64,000 bases of DNA. It comes from Nostoc sp. FACHB-973 (GTDB lineage Bacteria; Cyanobacteriota; Cyanobacteriia; Cyanobacteriales; Nostocaceae). The position numbers and the translations under genes are program-made. Under the pieces are notes generated by a model that saw nothing but the letters and a program-made list of their open reading frames with translations, was not told the origin of the DNA and did no database searches. Of this stretch, positions 36,454-45,908 are shown piece after piece (the stretch's first letter is position 1; the number at the start of each line of letters is the position of its first letter). The stretch covers positions 78,465 through 142,464 of the forward strand of contig NZ_JACJSJ010000010.1 of NCBI RefSeq assembly GCF_014698115.1, in the 5' to 3' direction.

Positions 36454-36621
36454 ATGAAAACTACTACTAATTCTAATCTAAAAGCTAACAAAAAATTAGT
36501 AACCTCTGCCCAGCAAATTCAACAAATAAGCACTTTACTAAACGAGGCGGATTACTACGACTATGAAGCAGAATTAGCACAAGAAAAGTCAGATTACTAT
36601 CACTTGCGGTACAGGTACTAA
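36454..36621 (+). CDS. Small 55-aa charged protein
   Basis: ATG 36454; the product is helical with a Tyr-rich C-terminus (EADYYDYEAELAQEKSDYYH, then LRYRY). It lies between the HNH and Gp157-like genes in the same orientation. There is no strong Shine-Dalgarno sequence. The composition is that of a real small protein rather than a random ORF, but no family is recognised. Confidence 0.5.
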   Translation: MKTTTNSNLKANKKLVTSAQQIQQISTLLNEADYYDYEAELAQEKSDYYHLRYRY

Positions 36622-36717
36622 ATTCAATCTCCCTTCAAGCATCAACTCTTCCTAGTCAACAAGCAGTAGCAGGTAAATAGGTAACTGCTACTGGCTTTTC
36701 ATATCAAAAAGTAAATC

Positions 36718-37320
36718 ATGACTCAAGCAATTGAACGCGAAATTAATCAACTCACGCTCAAAGAGTTAAGCTTAGATGCTGCTAAACTCTGGTCACAGAT
36801 AGAAGAAGCAAGCGAGTTAGGCGAAGAAGGTAAAGTAGAACAACTCGTACAAGAACTTATGGGTGTTCAAGATGGTATCGAAACCAAAATCGATGCGATC
36901 GCCTGGGTAGTTGACCAGTTAAATCTTGACCTTGAAACCTGGGAAGAAAGAAAAGTGCGAGTAGCCGAACTCCACGACCAGGTAATCTCACGTCGTAAAA
37001 CTCAACTTGAACAAATCAAGCGTACCCTGATCCATCTACACGAGATTGGATTAATCAGTGACAAAAATATTGGTAAGGAAAGGGTAATTGAAATCAGGGA
37101 TAACCCGCCCAAAGTCGCTAACTTACTAGTAGAGATAGACGATCGAGATTTTCCTGATGAATTTAGAGTTATTAAGTACCAAGCTAATAACAAGGCAATT
37201 CTTGAAGCCTATAAATCTGGTAAAGATATTAGCGATGTTGCTGAGATAACTATTGGGAAACAGGTACGGTTTAAGGTGCAATCAGCTACTAAGGGGCGCA
37301 ACAAGAAAAACCACAACTAA
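36718..37320 (+). CDS. Siphovirus Gp157-like protein
   Basis: 200 residues. A long N-terminal helical/coiled-coil part (~1-110, KELSLDAAKLWSQIEEASEL) precedes a C-terminal conserved region (NPPKVANLLVEIDDRDFPDE, then YQANNKAILEAYKSGKDI). This arrangement fits the Gp157 family of Siphoviridae, found in phages and on cyanobacterial plasmids and linked in some phages to host resistance. It stands alone, without other phage structural genes nearby, so the region is not a complete prophage. Confidence 0.8.
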   Translation: MTQAIEREINQLTLKELSLDAAKLWSQIEEASELGEEGKVEQLVQELMGVQDGIETKIDAIAWVVDQLNLDLETWEERKVRVAELHDQVISRRKTQLEQIKRTLIHLHEIGLISDKNIGKERVIEIRDNPPKVANLLVEIDDRDFPDEFRVIKYQANNKAILEAYKSGKDISDVAEITIGKQVRFKVQSATKGRNKKNHN

Positions 37321-37747
37321 TGGCATACGCCTCAACCATGTAAATCAAACATAGGTATATCCCATCATTTTACAAATAAATTATCAAATGGTTAAGAGTC
37401 AAATCTTAATCATTTTTATTTTTTTAATAACTATACTTCAATTTTAAAGTTATTAAAAAAATCATCAAAACTTTGCTTAGATTTAAAGTCAGTGAAGATA
37501 TAATCGGTAAAACAGTAAATATCAATTTTAGCAACAGTAACTATACCGGACTAAGTACAAACATTGTTACGATAGGTTGGTATATTTAACCTTCTGTAAT
37601 GTGGTTCAGTAGGTACTTAAAATTGATTATGTATTTCCTAATTTCTAACTATCAAGATGATAACTCAAACTAGCCTTAAGTTTAACCTTAAGGTATGCAA
37701 TCACCATAAATAAAAATTAAATATTAGCTATCGGGAGACATCTTCAA
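37321..37747. other. AT-rich intergenic stretch
   Basis: 427 bases without a supported ORF. It includes long A/T runs near 37420-37450. GGGAG at 37733-37737 precedes the next ATG. No clear terminator or repeat was seen. Confidence 0.5.
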
Positions 37748-38197
37748 ATGTCATATCATCAAAATCGAAGTATAGTTATCCGTAACGCTATTATCAACAG
37801 TTTGTTTATTATTTGGTGCTTAGTTTGGCGTACTGGTTTGGGGCTAACCTTTTTCATCATCTATGCTTCTCTTGGCTATATATATAAATGGCCATTCTAC
37901 CTTCCCATTTCGATTATTTTGGGATTTGTCCCTTGGGGCTGGAAAGTGCAAGAAGAAAGAAGGATTAGAGAAGAAGAACAAAAAATGAGGAATTTGAAAA
38001 ATCAAATTGGGGATGGTTTTATCTATGCCAGAGCCGAATCAAATGTCGAAATAAATTACAGGGCGGTTATTTTCCTTAAATCAGTACTTGGTCTATTTAT
38101 TAGCGGATGTTGGGGAATAATACTTGGCTGGAAAGCTATTTGGAATATGATACTACAGTTAGTTGATAATATTAGAACAGTTGTTAAATATATGTAG
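37748..38197 (+). CDS. Small integral membrane protein
   Basis: 149 residues with about three to four membrane segments (~12-30, ~35-60 and ~100-125) and a charged loop VQEERRIREEEQK between them. No transport or enzymatic motif is visible. GGGAG lies ten bases before the start. It could be a mobile-element membrane protein; the function is unknown. Confidence 0.65.
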   Translation: MSYHQNRSIVIRNAIINSLFIIWCLVWRTGLGLTFFIIYASLGYIYKWPFYLPISIILGFVPWGWKVQEERRIREEEQKMRNLKNQIGDGFIYARAESNVEINYRAVIFLKSVLGLFISGCWGIILGWKAIWNMILQLVDNIRTVVKYM

Positions 38198-38380
38198 GGT
38201 GACATCTTTATCGAAGTAAACCAAGTCCAAAATATTTCATCACTGCTATACCATTAATTTATTATCGAGCCTTTTCTTCAGAGTAAATTTACACAAGCTA
38301 ACGCTTTGATATAAATAGAAAGCTGGTATACCGCTTCATTAAATAGCCAGTTACTAATTATATCAACAGGAGTTAAAACA

Positions 38381-38749
38381 ATGGAATTAGCACAGTATAT
38401 GCTAACAGGACTTCTCTATATTCTTATTTACGGATTTTCTACTCTCTTCATTTTCCAATTCTTGCTAGAGATATCTATCGCTTTTGAAAAGCACTGCAAC
38501 TGCACTACATCCATAAAAACCACTGTAAGTAAAATTGAAAACTTAACTGACAAATCCAAACTTCGGATATCCAACAAAAATCAAGTATCTACCAACAAAC
38601 ATATCACTGTTCAACAGTTAAGGAAAAGATGCTCACAAGCTGGAATAAAATGGAGTTACGCTATTCAAGCATCTAAAACAGGCAAGAAACGACATCTCAA
38701 TCGAGAAGAAATGTTAATAGCCTTAAACCAGATGAAACAGTCAGCATAA
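38381..38749 (+). CDS. Membrane-anchored protein with SAP-like C-terminus
   Basis: 122 residues with CAGGAG upstream of ATG 38381. One N-terminal membrane segment (~5-35) is followed by a cytosolic linker and a ~40-residue helical end. The C-terminal pattern TVQQLRKRCSQAGIKW and REEMLIALNQM resembles SAP-like or Rho-N-like nucleic-acid-binding helices. A membrane-tethered DNA-binding protein is possible. The family is not certain. Confidence 0.55.
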   Translation: MELAQYMLTGLLYILIYGFSTLFIFQFLLEISIAFEKHCNCTTSIKTTVSKIENLTDKSKLRISNKNQVSTNKHITVQQLRKRCSQAGIKWSYAIQASKTGKKRHLNREEMLIALNQMKQSA

Positions 38750-38754
38750 TAAAA

Positions 38755-38794
38755 ATATAAACTGATAGTAATTCCTTTTATTATCAGTTTATAT
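38755..38794 (+). terminator. 13-bp hairpin just before a start codon
   Basis: Perfect inverted repeat ATATAAACTGATA (38755-38767) and TATCAGTTTATAT (38782-38794) around a 14-base loop. It begins six bases after the upstream stop and ends four bases before the next ATG. It could terminate the upstream gene or hide the ribosome site of the next one. Confidence 0.5.
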
Positions 38795-38797
38795 AAA

Positions 38798-39019
38798 ATG
38801 GACAAGTATTGTATTTGTTGGCGAAGAAAAAATTCTACTAAAGACGCATCACCCCTAATTTTCAATCATCCAAATTCTAGACAAGAAGCAATGATAAGAG
38901 GTGATTATGGAGAGATGGAATTATGGGATAACCTAACTGCTGCTCAAGCAGAAGTAAAAAAATTTAACCACAGATATCCCAATCTTTTCTTTTGGGTAAA
39001 AGAACCAAATGTCAAATAA
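38798..39019 (+). CDS. Unrecognised 73-aa protein
   Basis: 73 residues with two Cys near the N-terminus (KYCICWRR) and a C-terminal region YPNLFFWVKEPNVK. It overlaps the following macro/SLOG gene by 11 bases, supporting co-translation. No Shine-Dalgarno sequence is present because the hairpin at 38755-38794 occupies that space. The function is unknown. Confidence 0.55.
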   Translation: MDKYCICWRRKNSTKDASPLIFNHPNSRQEAMIRGDYGEMELWDNLTAAQAEVKKFNHRYPNLFFWVKEPNVK

Positions 39020-39989
39020 TAATCCCTACAAAATTATTCCTGACAGAATTACCAAACTAGCAGAAAACCAGATTTTTGTATTTGGCAGCAACACAGAAGG
39101 AAGACATGGTGCTGGAAGCGCTTTATTTGCGCGACAGTACTGCAATGCAGAATACGGTAATCCCCAAGGACGACAAGGGCAATCCTGGGCGATCGCAACC
39201 AAAGACCTAAATAAGGGTATGCGATCAATCCCCCTTACCCAAATCAAATCCCAAATTGAGAAACTAGTCGAATATGCAAAGACTCATCCTGAACTAGAAT
39301 TCCTAACAACTAGGATTGGATGCAACCTTGCAGGATACACTGACCCTGAGATAGCTTCCTTGATTAGCAATTTCAATCTTCCTCCTAATATTTGGTTGCC
39401 CCAAGAGTTTGTTGATTGCCTCATAAAAGATAAACCAACTCTAAAAGTGGCATTTACAGGAAACAGTCACAAAAAATTTGATGAGGAAGGATGGAAGCAG
39501 GTGCGTAACCGACTTGAAGGTATGATTGTTCGTGCTTGCGATCGCTCTGTTGAGTGGGGTTACAAATGCATCCAGTTTTATTCAGGCATGGCATTGGGGG
39601 TTGATACCGCAGCAGTAGAGATAATTTTAGGCTTAAAGGATAAGTACCCTATTGAGATAAATCTTACTGCTGCCGTACACTGCATTAACCAAGATGCCAA
39701 ATGGAATAATCTCGATAAGCAGAAGTATCATTGGCTGTTATCCCAATGCGACGCTATCAAATTTATTTCCAACTTACCTTATCAAGAAGCTGGAGGAATC
39801 AAATGTTTAAATGCTCGTAACCGATGGGTAGTTAATCAAATAAAAAATGCCCACGATATGATGATTGCTATCTGGGATGAGCAACCTGGAGGAACAGCTA
39901 ATTTTATCGCTGATACAGCAAAATTAAACCGGAGAGTCATAATTTATAACTGGGTTACAAACACTTATCAAAAGTTGGGAAATTGGTAA
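39009..39989 (+). CDS. Macro-like plus SLOG-fold fusion protein
   Basis: 326 residues. Residues ~15-135 fit the phage-type A1S_2505-like/macro-related domain (IFVFGSNTEGRHGAGSA, QSWAIATKDL). Residues ~145-320 fit a YpsA/DUF1273-like SLOG Rossmann domain (VAFTGNSHKKF, FYSGMALGVDTAA, and MIAIWDEQPGGTAN near the end). SLOG and macro domains bind or process nucleotides, including NAD- and ADP-ribose-type ligands. A single protein with both may sense or clear a nucleotide signal. This is inferred from fold patterns only. Confidence 0.78.
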   Translation: MSNNNPYKIIPDRITKLAENQIFVFGSNTEGRHGAGSALFARQYCNAEYGNPQGRQGQSWAIATKDLNKGMRSIPLTQIKSQIEKLVEYAKTHPELEFLTTRIGCNLAGYTDPEIASLISNFNLPPNIWLPQEFVDCLIKDKPTLKVAFTGNSHKKFDEEGWKQVRNRLEGMIVRACDRSVEWGYKCIQFYSGMALGVDTAAVEIILGLKDKYPIEINLTAAVHCINQDAKWNNLDKQKYHWLLSQCDAIKFISNLPYQEAGGIKCLNARNRWVVNQIKNAHDMMIAIWDEQPGGTANFIADTAKLNRRVIIYNWVTNTYQKLGNW

Positions 39990-40135
39990 ATCAATCAGCA
40001 GTCTTCTTGACTGCTATTTCATGTTTATCAATACTATTTGCACAATACTTATTCTTGAACAATGGATTGTACCAGGTCACTCTTGGGGGCAGATGTAGCA
40101 TTAGCTTATCAATGGTAATACTTGCTAGAGGACAT

Positions 40136-40972
40136 ATGGAAAAGCTTCAGATTGGAATAGACATTGGCGGAACGAAAATGTTGTTACTTGCTAATACAGC
40201 AACCGGACTTCAATTTAAGAAAATTACCACAGGTTTTAATTTTTCAGGTGTAGATGCTGATACAGCAATTGCTAGTTTCTTAAAGGAATTACCAGTCCCA
40301 CCAAGTTCTATAGGTATTGCTATCCCTGGACTAGTCAAGGAATCTGGACAAGTTATTTCTAGTGATGTACTACCAAAACTGAATGGTTGGTTGCCTTCTG
40401 TTACAAAAGACTCTCCTTGCCCTGTTTGTGTCCTTAATGATTCTGATGCAGCACTAATTGAAGCCAAGCATGAGGTCGGTTTACCAGCACATATAACATT
40501 AATTATCGTTGGTACTGCCATTGGCGCATCTTTTTGGGTGAATCAACAATTTTTGCAAGGCGCAAAGGGTTGGGCTGGGGAACTTGGAGCTACGCCAATC
40601 GTTACAGCACAGGGCAGCAAAACTTTAGATCAACTTGCAGGTGGAGCTGCGCTCTTGCAACGTTTAGGTGTTGATACTCAACAGTTAACTACTCTAGTGG
40701 AGCAGAAGGATGCTATCGCTTTGAAAGCGATCAAAGATGCAGGACGCTGGTTAGGAATAGGGATTGCCACAACTATTCATTTGTTGAATCCAGAAGTTCT
40801 GGTGTTGGCGGGAGGAACATTAAATTGGCAAGGCTACCTTGAAGCAGCATTAAGTAGTGCCCAGGAGCATTGTATCCCTGAACTTTGGCAAGAATGCCGA
40901 ATTCATGTAAGCGTTCATGGTGGGCTGCTGGTTGCTTTAGGAGCAATGCGAGCGAGCAGCGACAGAGTTTGA
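40136..40972 (+). CDS. ROK-family sugar kinase-like protein
   Basis: 278 residues from ATG 40136, with AGAGGA at 40127-40132. The frame extends upstream to 39983 but would add a non-homologous leader. The ATP phosphate-binding motif QIGIDIGGTKMLLLA is at the start, a sugar-binding/catalytic stretch is CVLNDSDAALIEAKHE (with the catalytic Asp), and GTAIGASFWVN and PEVLVLAGGTLNWQG follow. The ROK zinc motif (CxCGxxGC) is absent. The protein is slightly short for the family. The substrate is unknown. Confidence 0.85.
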   Translation: MEKLQIGIDIGGTKMLLLANTATGLQFKKITTGFNFSGVDADTAIASFLKELPVPPSSIGIAIPGLVKESGQVISSDVLPKLNGWLPSVTKDSPCPVCVLNDSDAALIEAKHEVGLPAHITLIIVGTAIGASFWVNQQFLQGAKGWAGELGATPIVTAQGSKTLDQLAGGAALLQRLGVDTQQLTTLVEQKDAIALKAIKDAGRWLGIGIATTIHLLNPEVLVLAGGTLNWQGYLEAALSSAQEHCIPELWQECRIHVSVHGGLLVALGAMRASSDRV

Positions 40973-41076
40973 ACAGAAATTCTCAGGTTTTTATTAAATG
41001 CCTACTCGCACCCCCAGTGAGGCTTGTTTGTATTTCATGATTAAATCCACTGCTGAACTGATTTAATGTGTAAAAC

Positions 41077-41910
41077 TCAACCACGCATCTCCATCAAATT
41101 ACCTGAAGAATAACGTCGTAGACCGTGATAAAAAACACTTACACCAACTAACAATACTGCAATTGCTCCAGCTACAGCTAGGATTGTATGTATTAAAGAC
41201 AACTCTCGTAGTGCTTTGATAGGCAAATAAGTAACGAACCCAGCCGGAATCAAAGTGTACAACAGCAATTTAACCCAGCCTTCAAATAAAGTTGCAGGAT
41301 AAGTGCTGAAAGTAAGCATGGCATTTCGCCACTGCTGCGTTAGTCCTTCAGAATTGCTAATATAAAAACTCAGGCTCCCTGCTAATACATTAAAGCCGAT
41401 GTATACCCCAGCAGATGAAATCGTTAATGCTGTGAACATAGCCAAATGTAGTGCATCCGGTCTGACAAAAAATAAGTACACTCCATAGCCAAACAACAAA
41501 TCGCCCCAAGATGTAGCACTCATTTGTCCCAACAATAAGTGGGATAAGAGAGTACGCGGATAAAGCATCCACACATCCAACTGTCCTCGTACAATTAAAC
41601 CACTGAGCCGTAAAGCATTACCGCAGATAGAATGAGCTAAACCAAAACCTGCTGCTGCTAATGCCCAGAGAGTGATTACATCTTGTACAGTCCAACCACG
41701 CAGCACCGGAAAGCGTTGGAAAAACAGTACCCAAAATGTTACCCAAACTAAATTATTCAGAATCATCGCTACTACTTGGGTAATAAATGCGCCACGATAT
41801 TCCAAATGTGCCTTGAGATTGAGGTGAACATAGGCCGTAGCCAATCTTAAGTAAGAAACTATACGCCAAAACATTGTTCTAAGATTTTTGAATTTCAAAT
41901 TTGCCTTCAT
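41077..41910 (-). CDS. ABC-2 type transporter permease
   Basis: 277 residues, about six membrane helices (first ~40-60, last near 240-260). It is last of a three-gene operon on the minus strand and overlaps the permease upstream by four bases (ATGA). The size and paired arrangement match the cyanobacterial exporter class with two dissimilar ABC-2 permeases and one ATPase (COG3694/COG4587/COG4586). The cargo is unknown. Confidence 0.88.
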   Translation of the reverse strand: MKANLKFKNLRTMFWRIVSYLRLATAYVHLNLKAHLEYRGAFITQVVAMILNNLVWVTFWVLFFQRFPVLRGWTVQDVITLWALAAAGFGLAHSICGNALRLSGLIVRGQLDVWMLYPRTLLSHLLLGQMSATSWGDLLFGYGVYLFFVRPDALHLAMFTALTISSAGVYIGFNVLAGSLSFYISNSEGLTQQWRNAMLTFSTYPATLFEGWVKLLLYTLIPAGFVTYLPIKALRELSLIHTILAVAGAIAVLLVGVSVFYHGLRRYSSGNLMEMRG

Positions 41911-42704
41911 CCGCCATTGGCATGGATGCGTTTAACTGCCGTGCTGTAAATCAACGCTACTAATAAACTGAGTACACCTATAGCTATTGCTTGGCGTAGC
42001 AGTAATTCTCCTGCAAACCCTAAGTCGGCTTGGACGAATAAACGCGCCGGGCCATAGACAATACTGGCAAAGGGTAGATTTCTTAATAGTGGTTGCCATT
42101 GTTCGGGGAGCAAATCCAGAGGTATCAGCATTCCTCCTAAAATCATTGTGATGCGTGAATATATCAGCATCAAGCCTGTAGTATTTTCCAACCAGAAAGC
42201 TCCTAAACCTACCAAAAATGTTGCTAAAAAATCTAGGACAAAGGCTAATGGTAGAGACAATAGGAATAATAAAATACCTGGTAAATTTAAGGGAATAAAG
42301 CCGACGAATAGTAGTGCTAATGCTATAGATACTGAAAGATTCAGCCCAAAGCGGACTGTGCGCTCTCCTAAACTAGTCCACAAGCGATACAAAGGGTAAG
42401 ACAAGGGACGAATTAATTGCATTGCTAAAGCTCCTGTTCGGACATCTTCATCCACTTCTTGGGCTATTGTGGGAGCAGAAAGCACAATTGATTCGGTTAT
42501 GCCTAGATACCAAAGCATTTGAGTCAAGGTTAAGCCTCCTAACTCTTGAACGTTTGTTTCTGCATAAGTCACACGCCACAGTTGCAAGAAGATATAAAGA
42601 ATGACAAATAGAAACACAGCCCGTGAAGCTACTTCTGTTATGTAAGCTAGATTCGACCGTGCCGAAGTCCAACCCATCCAAAGATATTTGGTGATATTAT
42701 TCAT
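41907..42704 (-). CDS. ABC-2 type transporter permease
   Basis: 265 residues, six predicted membrane helices, with the amphipathic N-terminus NITKYLWMGWTSARSN. It overlaps its ATPase gene upstream and its partner permease downstream by four bases each. The two permeases differ in sequence and should form the heteromeric channel of the exporter. Confidence 0.88.
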   Translation of the reverse strand: MNNITKYLWMGWTSARSNLAYITEVASRAVFLFVILYIFLQLWRVTYAETNVQELGGLTLTQMLWYLGITESIVLSAPTIAQEVDEDVRTGALAMQLIRPLSYPLYRLWTSLGERTVRFGLNLSVSIALALLFVGFIPLNLPGILLFLLSLPLAFVLDFLATFLVGLGAFWLENTTGLMLIYSRITMILGGMLIPLDLLPEQWQPLLRNLPFASIVYGPARLFVQADLGFAGELLLRQAIAIGVLSLLVALIYSTAVKRIHANGG

Positions 42705-43678
42705 CTCGTTTGCACTCCTTGGCTTGGGACTGCTTGGGAGTAAATGTGAGCAATAACTTCTTCTAGTGGTGGATCTTCAATGGCAATATCAGCCACGGAA
42801 CCTGCTTGCAGAATGTGGCTCATCACCGCTTCAATTGGAGTAATGCGAGTATTGACTTCTAGTTTGAGCGCGTATTCGGTTTTTTTGAGTTCGGTAACAC
42901 CTGCAAGGAGAATTTGAGGGGCTGCGTCATGAAATCTCACACTGAGGATTTTTGAGCCTAAGTAGTCACGGCGCATGGCGGAAATTTTGTCATCAAGTAC
43001 TACCCTTCCTTGGTTAATGACTACTACTCGTTGGGCTACCCGTTCGATGTCTCCTGCATCATGGCTGGTAAGAAATACAGTTATGCCTTCGTTGCGATTC
43101 CACTCACGGATGAGGTCGCGTAATTCTTGACGGGCAATTACATCTAAACCAATGGTAGGCTCATCGAGAAATAATAATCGCGGCTTGTGGAGTAGGCTGG
43201 CTGCCACTTCTGCGCGCATCCTTTGCCCCAAGGACAGTTTACGCACTGGAGTATGCCAGAAGGGTTTGAGGTCAAAACGCTCAACTAACACATCACGGCG
43301 TTTGATATATTCTTTGCGGTCTAGGTTGTAGATCCGTGCTAATAATTCTAAAGTGTCGCGGGGAGGTAGGTGATACCAAAGTTGCGATCGCTGTCCAAAC
43401 ACTACTCCAATTTGATAAGCCAATTCACGCCGATTTTTCCAAGGGTTCAGCCCCAACAAAGCTGCTTGACCAGATGTAGGATATAAAATACCCGTTAGCA
43501 TTTTAATGGTCGTAGATTTGCCTGCACCATTTGGCCCAATAAAAGCGATCGCTTGACCATTGGGAACACTCAGCGTAATATCATCCACAGCCACAATCTC
43601 AGTCTGTCTGCGGTTTCTACCCCAACCTTGAGTCAAGGTAAATGTCTTACGTAAATTTTCCAGTTCTACGGCTGTCAT
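42701..43678 (-). CDS. ABC-2 exporter ATP-binding protein
   Basis: 325 residues from ATG 43678; ATG 43699 would add seven residues. Walker A is GPNGAGKST, the Q-loop region VVFGQRSQLWYHLP, the signature LSLGQRMRAEVA, Walker B RLLFLDEPTIGLD, and the His switch LTSHDAGDIE. The variant signature and the C-terminal ~90 residues are typical of COG4586 NatA-like ATPases. It is first in the operon with the two permeases. Confidence 0.92.
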   Translation of the reverse strand: MTAVELENLRKTFTLTQGWGRNRRQTEIVAVDDITLSVPNGQAIAFIGPNGAGKSTTIKMLTGILYPTSGQAALLGLNPWKNRRELAYQIGVVFGQRSQLWYHLPPRDTLELLARIYNLDRKEYIKRRDVLVERFDLKPFWHTPVRKLSLGQRMRAEVAASLLHKPRLLFLDEPTIGLDVIARQELRDLIREWNRNEGITVFLTSHDAGDIERVAQRVVVINQGRVVLDDKISAMRRDYLGSKILSVRFHDAAPQILLAGVTELKKTEYALKLEVNTRITPIEAVMSHILQAGSVADIAIEDPPLEEVIAHIYSQAVPSQGVQTR

Positions 43679-43932
43679 TACCGATGAACTCCTGAACAAT
43701 ATACTACATTTATACTACATAAATTCTAATATTTCATTTGACTAGTCCAAATCTCTCTATTTCGCTTCAGTTAATTTGTAGTTTAGAGGCTGTTTAAAAA
43801 GTTTTTAGGAATTGGTTAGTACATTTGAGAATAATTCGTTAAAACTATTGATTTAGCGTATTTGCCAAGTATGGTAGGTGAAGTGTTTGGAATCAGGAAC
43901 GATTAAGCAAATTGAGTTCGATTCACGACAGT

Positions 43933-45705
43933 TCAAGTTTCGTCTTGCATACTAATTAGCTTGGCGTAATAACCATCTTGGGCAAGTAGTTCGTCATGAC
44001 TGCCAGCCTCCACGATACGCCCTTGCTCAAGTACGTAGATCCTGTCTACATAACGTGCCGCCAACATCCGATGAGAAACCAGTACCGTGGTGAGTCCGTC
44101 CCTGACTGCTCGCAATTGCGATAAAACCAAAGCTTCGGTTCTGGTATCCAACGCAGAAAAGCAGTCGTCCAGCAACAAGATGGGGGTCTGGCGAATCAGC
44201 CCGCGAGCTAGGCTAGTTCTTTGCTTCTGTCCACCTGATAAAGTTACCCCACGCTCGCCAATTAATGTGGATAAGCCTGCACTAAATTTGTCGATTGTTG
44301 CCTCAAGCTGTGCATCTCGCGCAGCCTGCCAGATTAACTCTAATGGTCGATCTGGTTTATCGAAGGAGATGTTATCTGAAATTGGTGCAGCAAACAAAAA
44401 AGTATCTTGAGGGACAAATGACAGGTTTTGGCGCAGATGTCTCAGCCCGATGTCTCGTAAATCTTGTCCATCGATTTTGATTTGACCGCTTGATGGCTCC
44501 AATTGTCTGGCCAGCAAACGCAACAAGGTAGATTTGCCAGAGCCTACACGACCAATGATGGCAATCATTTCGCCAGGGCTAATACTCAAGGATATCTGCT
44601 CTATAACCAGACGCGATCGCTCTTTTGCACTAACTGGGTAACTATATGACAGATCGCAAACTGCGATTTTGCCATCGATCGGCTGGGCTGATAAGCTGGT
44701 GGGAGCATCTTGAATCTCTGGCTTTTCATCCATAATCTCAAATACTCTACTTGCAGCTGTACTGGCATTGAGCAAAGCATACACGACAAAGCTGCTCTCT
44801 TTGATTACCCCCAAAATCATTGCCAAATAAAAAATGAAAGCTGTCAGCGTGCCGACGCTCATTTGCCCTGCCAATACTTGGCTTCCACCCACTCCAACAA
44901 CAATTAAGGTCATCAAACCACTACCCAGCACAATAGAAGCAGTGAGAATAGCGTTCAAATTAATCAACTTTTGATGAGCTAGCGCATAACGATTTGACAC
45001 GCCTGTAAAATAACTAATCTCACGCTCTTCCTGAGCATGAGACTGGATGGTACGGATACCCTTGAGGTTTTGCTGTACTGTTTCTGTCAACTTACCAAAA
45101 CCTGCTTGCACCGCTGCCGATGCTAGCAAAATGCGTCCAGCTAAATACCAGCCGTTAGCAACTATCACTAGTAGCAAGGGAAGGAGCAACAATGTCAACT
45201 GAAGCGACTGTTGTAACATAAAAATTGGGGCAATCAACGCCACACCAATCAGGCTCACCAGTCGATGCACAGCAGACCTGAAAAAGCGACGAATCGATTC
45301 CATGTCATTAGTTGCTCGTGCAATCAAGTCACCCAAATGGTAGTTTGCATAGAAGCCACGACCAAGGGTCTGTAAGTGTGCATAGAATTCTTGCCGTAAA
45401 TCATAAGATATATAAATTGAAATCAGCGCATTGTTGCGACGACCAAAGTGCAGAATCGCAAAGCGCACAACTGTCAAACCAAGTATCGTCAGAGTCGGCA
45501 ATAAAATATTCTCATCCTGTTTGGAAATTAAATCAATACCAACTTTCAAATAGATAGGAATGGCAGCTTCAACAACATGAACACTCAGAAGAGCTATTAC
45601 TGCTATTAACCACTGAAAACGATAAGGTTTAAAGTAGTGAAAAAGCCGCTGCAATGCAGTTAAAGTATGTAAATCTGATTTCATTTTTTCTCGGTCAGCT
45701 AGCAT
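43933..45705 (-). CDS. ABC exporter half-transporter with degenerate ATP site
   Basis: 590 residues: six-helix membrane domain (~20-320) and nucleotide-binding domain (~345-580). Walker A is GRVGSGKST and the signature LSGGQKQR. In Walker B, LLLDDCFSALD has Asp where the catalytic Glu normally stands. That substitution is the hallmark of the degenerate subunit of heterodimeric exporters such as BmrC/TM287 types. The partner is most likely the gene at 45909, which precedes it in transcription order after a 203-base gap. The cargo is unknown; multidrug or lipid export is possible. Confidence 0.9.
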   Translation of the reverse strand: MLADREKMKSDLHTLTALQRLFHYFKPYRFQWLIAVIALLSVHVVEAAIPIYLKVGIDLISKQDENILLPTLTILGLTVVRFAILHFGRRNNALISIYISYDLRQEFYAHLQTLGRGFYANYHLGDLIARATNDMESIRRFFRSAVHRLVSLIGVALIAPIFMLQQSLQLTLLLLPLLLVIVANGWYLAGRILLASAAVQAGFGKLTETVQQNLKGIRTIQSHAQEEREISYFTGVSNRYALAHQKLINLNAILTASIVLGSGLMTLIVVGVGGSQVLAGQMSVGTLTAFIFYLAMILGVIKESSFVVYALLNASTAASRVFEIMDEKPEIQDAPTSLSAQPIDGKIAVCDLSYSYPVSAKERSRLVIEQISLSISPGEMIAIIGRVGSGKSTLLRLLARQLEPSSGQIKIDGQDLRDIGLRHLRQNLSFVPQDTFLFAAPISDNISFDKPDRPLELIWQAARDAQLEATIDKFSAGLSTLIGERGVTLSGGQKQRTSLARGLIRQTPILLLDDCFSALDTRTEALVLSQLRAVRDGLTTVLVSHRMLAARYVDRIYVLEQGRIVEAGSHDELLAQDGYYAKLISMQDET

Positions 45706-45908
45706 TACTTTAATATGGCTAAATAGAAAAACATCTTAGTTATATAAAAGCAATTATTTTGTTGATTTTCTCAATCACAGCTTTTTATATCTAATAAGAT
45801 TTATACTTTGTAATTTCAAACCAATTAATAAAGTTAATGCAGTTAGAAAATTAGCTTGTTTACAATTTATTTTTTGTACAAATCTATCTTTGATAAATTG
45901 CTTCAATA

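Noticed and set aside
36020..37320. Possible prophage because of HNH and Gp157-like genes
   Set aside because: No capsid, terminase, portal, tail or lysis genes are present.
39983..40135. N-terminal extension of the ROK kinase-like gene
   Set aside because: Extra residues are hydrophobic and non-homologous; ATG 40136 has a good ribosome site directly before the family start.
43793..43809. GAGGCTGTTTAAAAAG resembling the IS5-type end at 3196/4106
   Set aside because: No matching right end or transposase remnant within the next few hundred bases; the similarity is too short.
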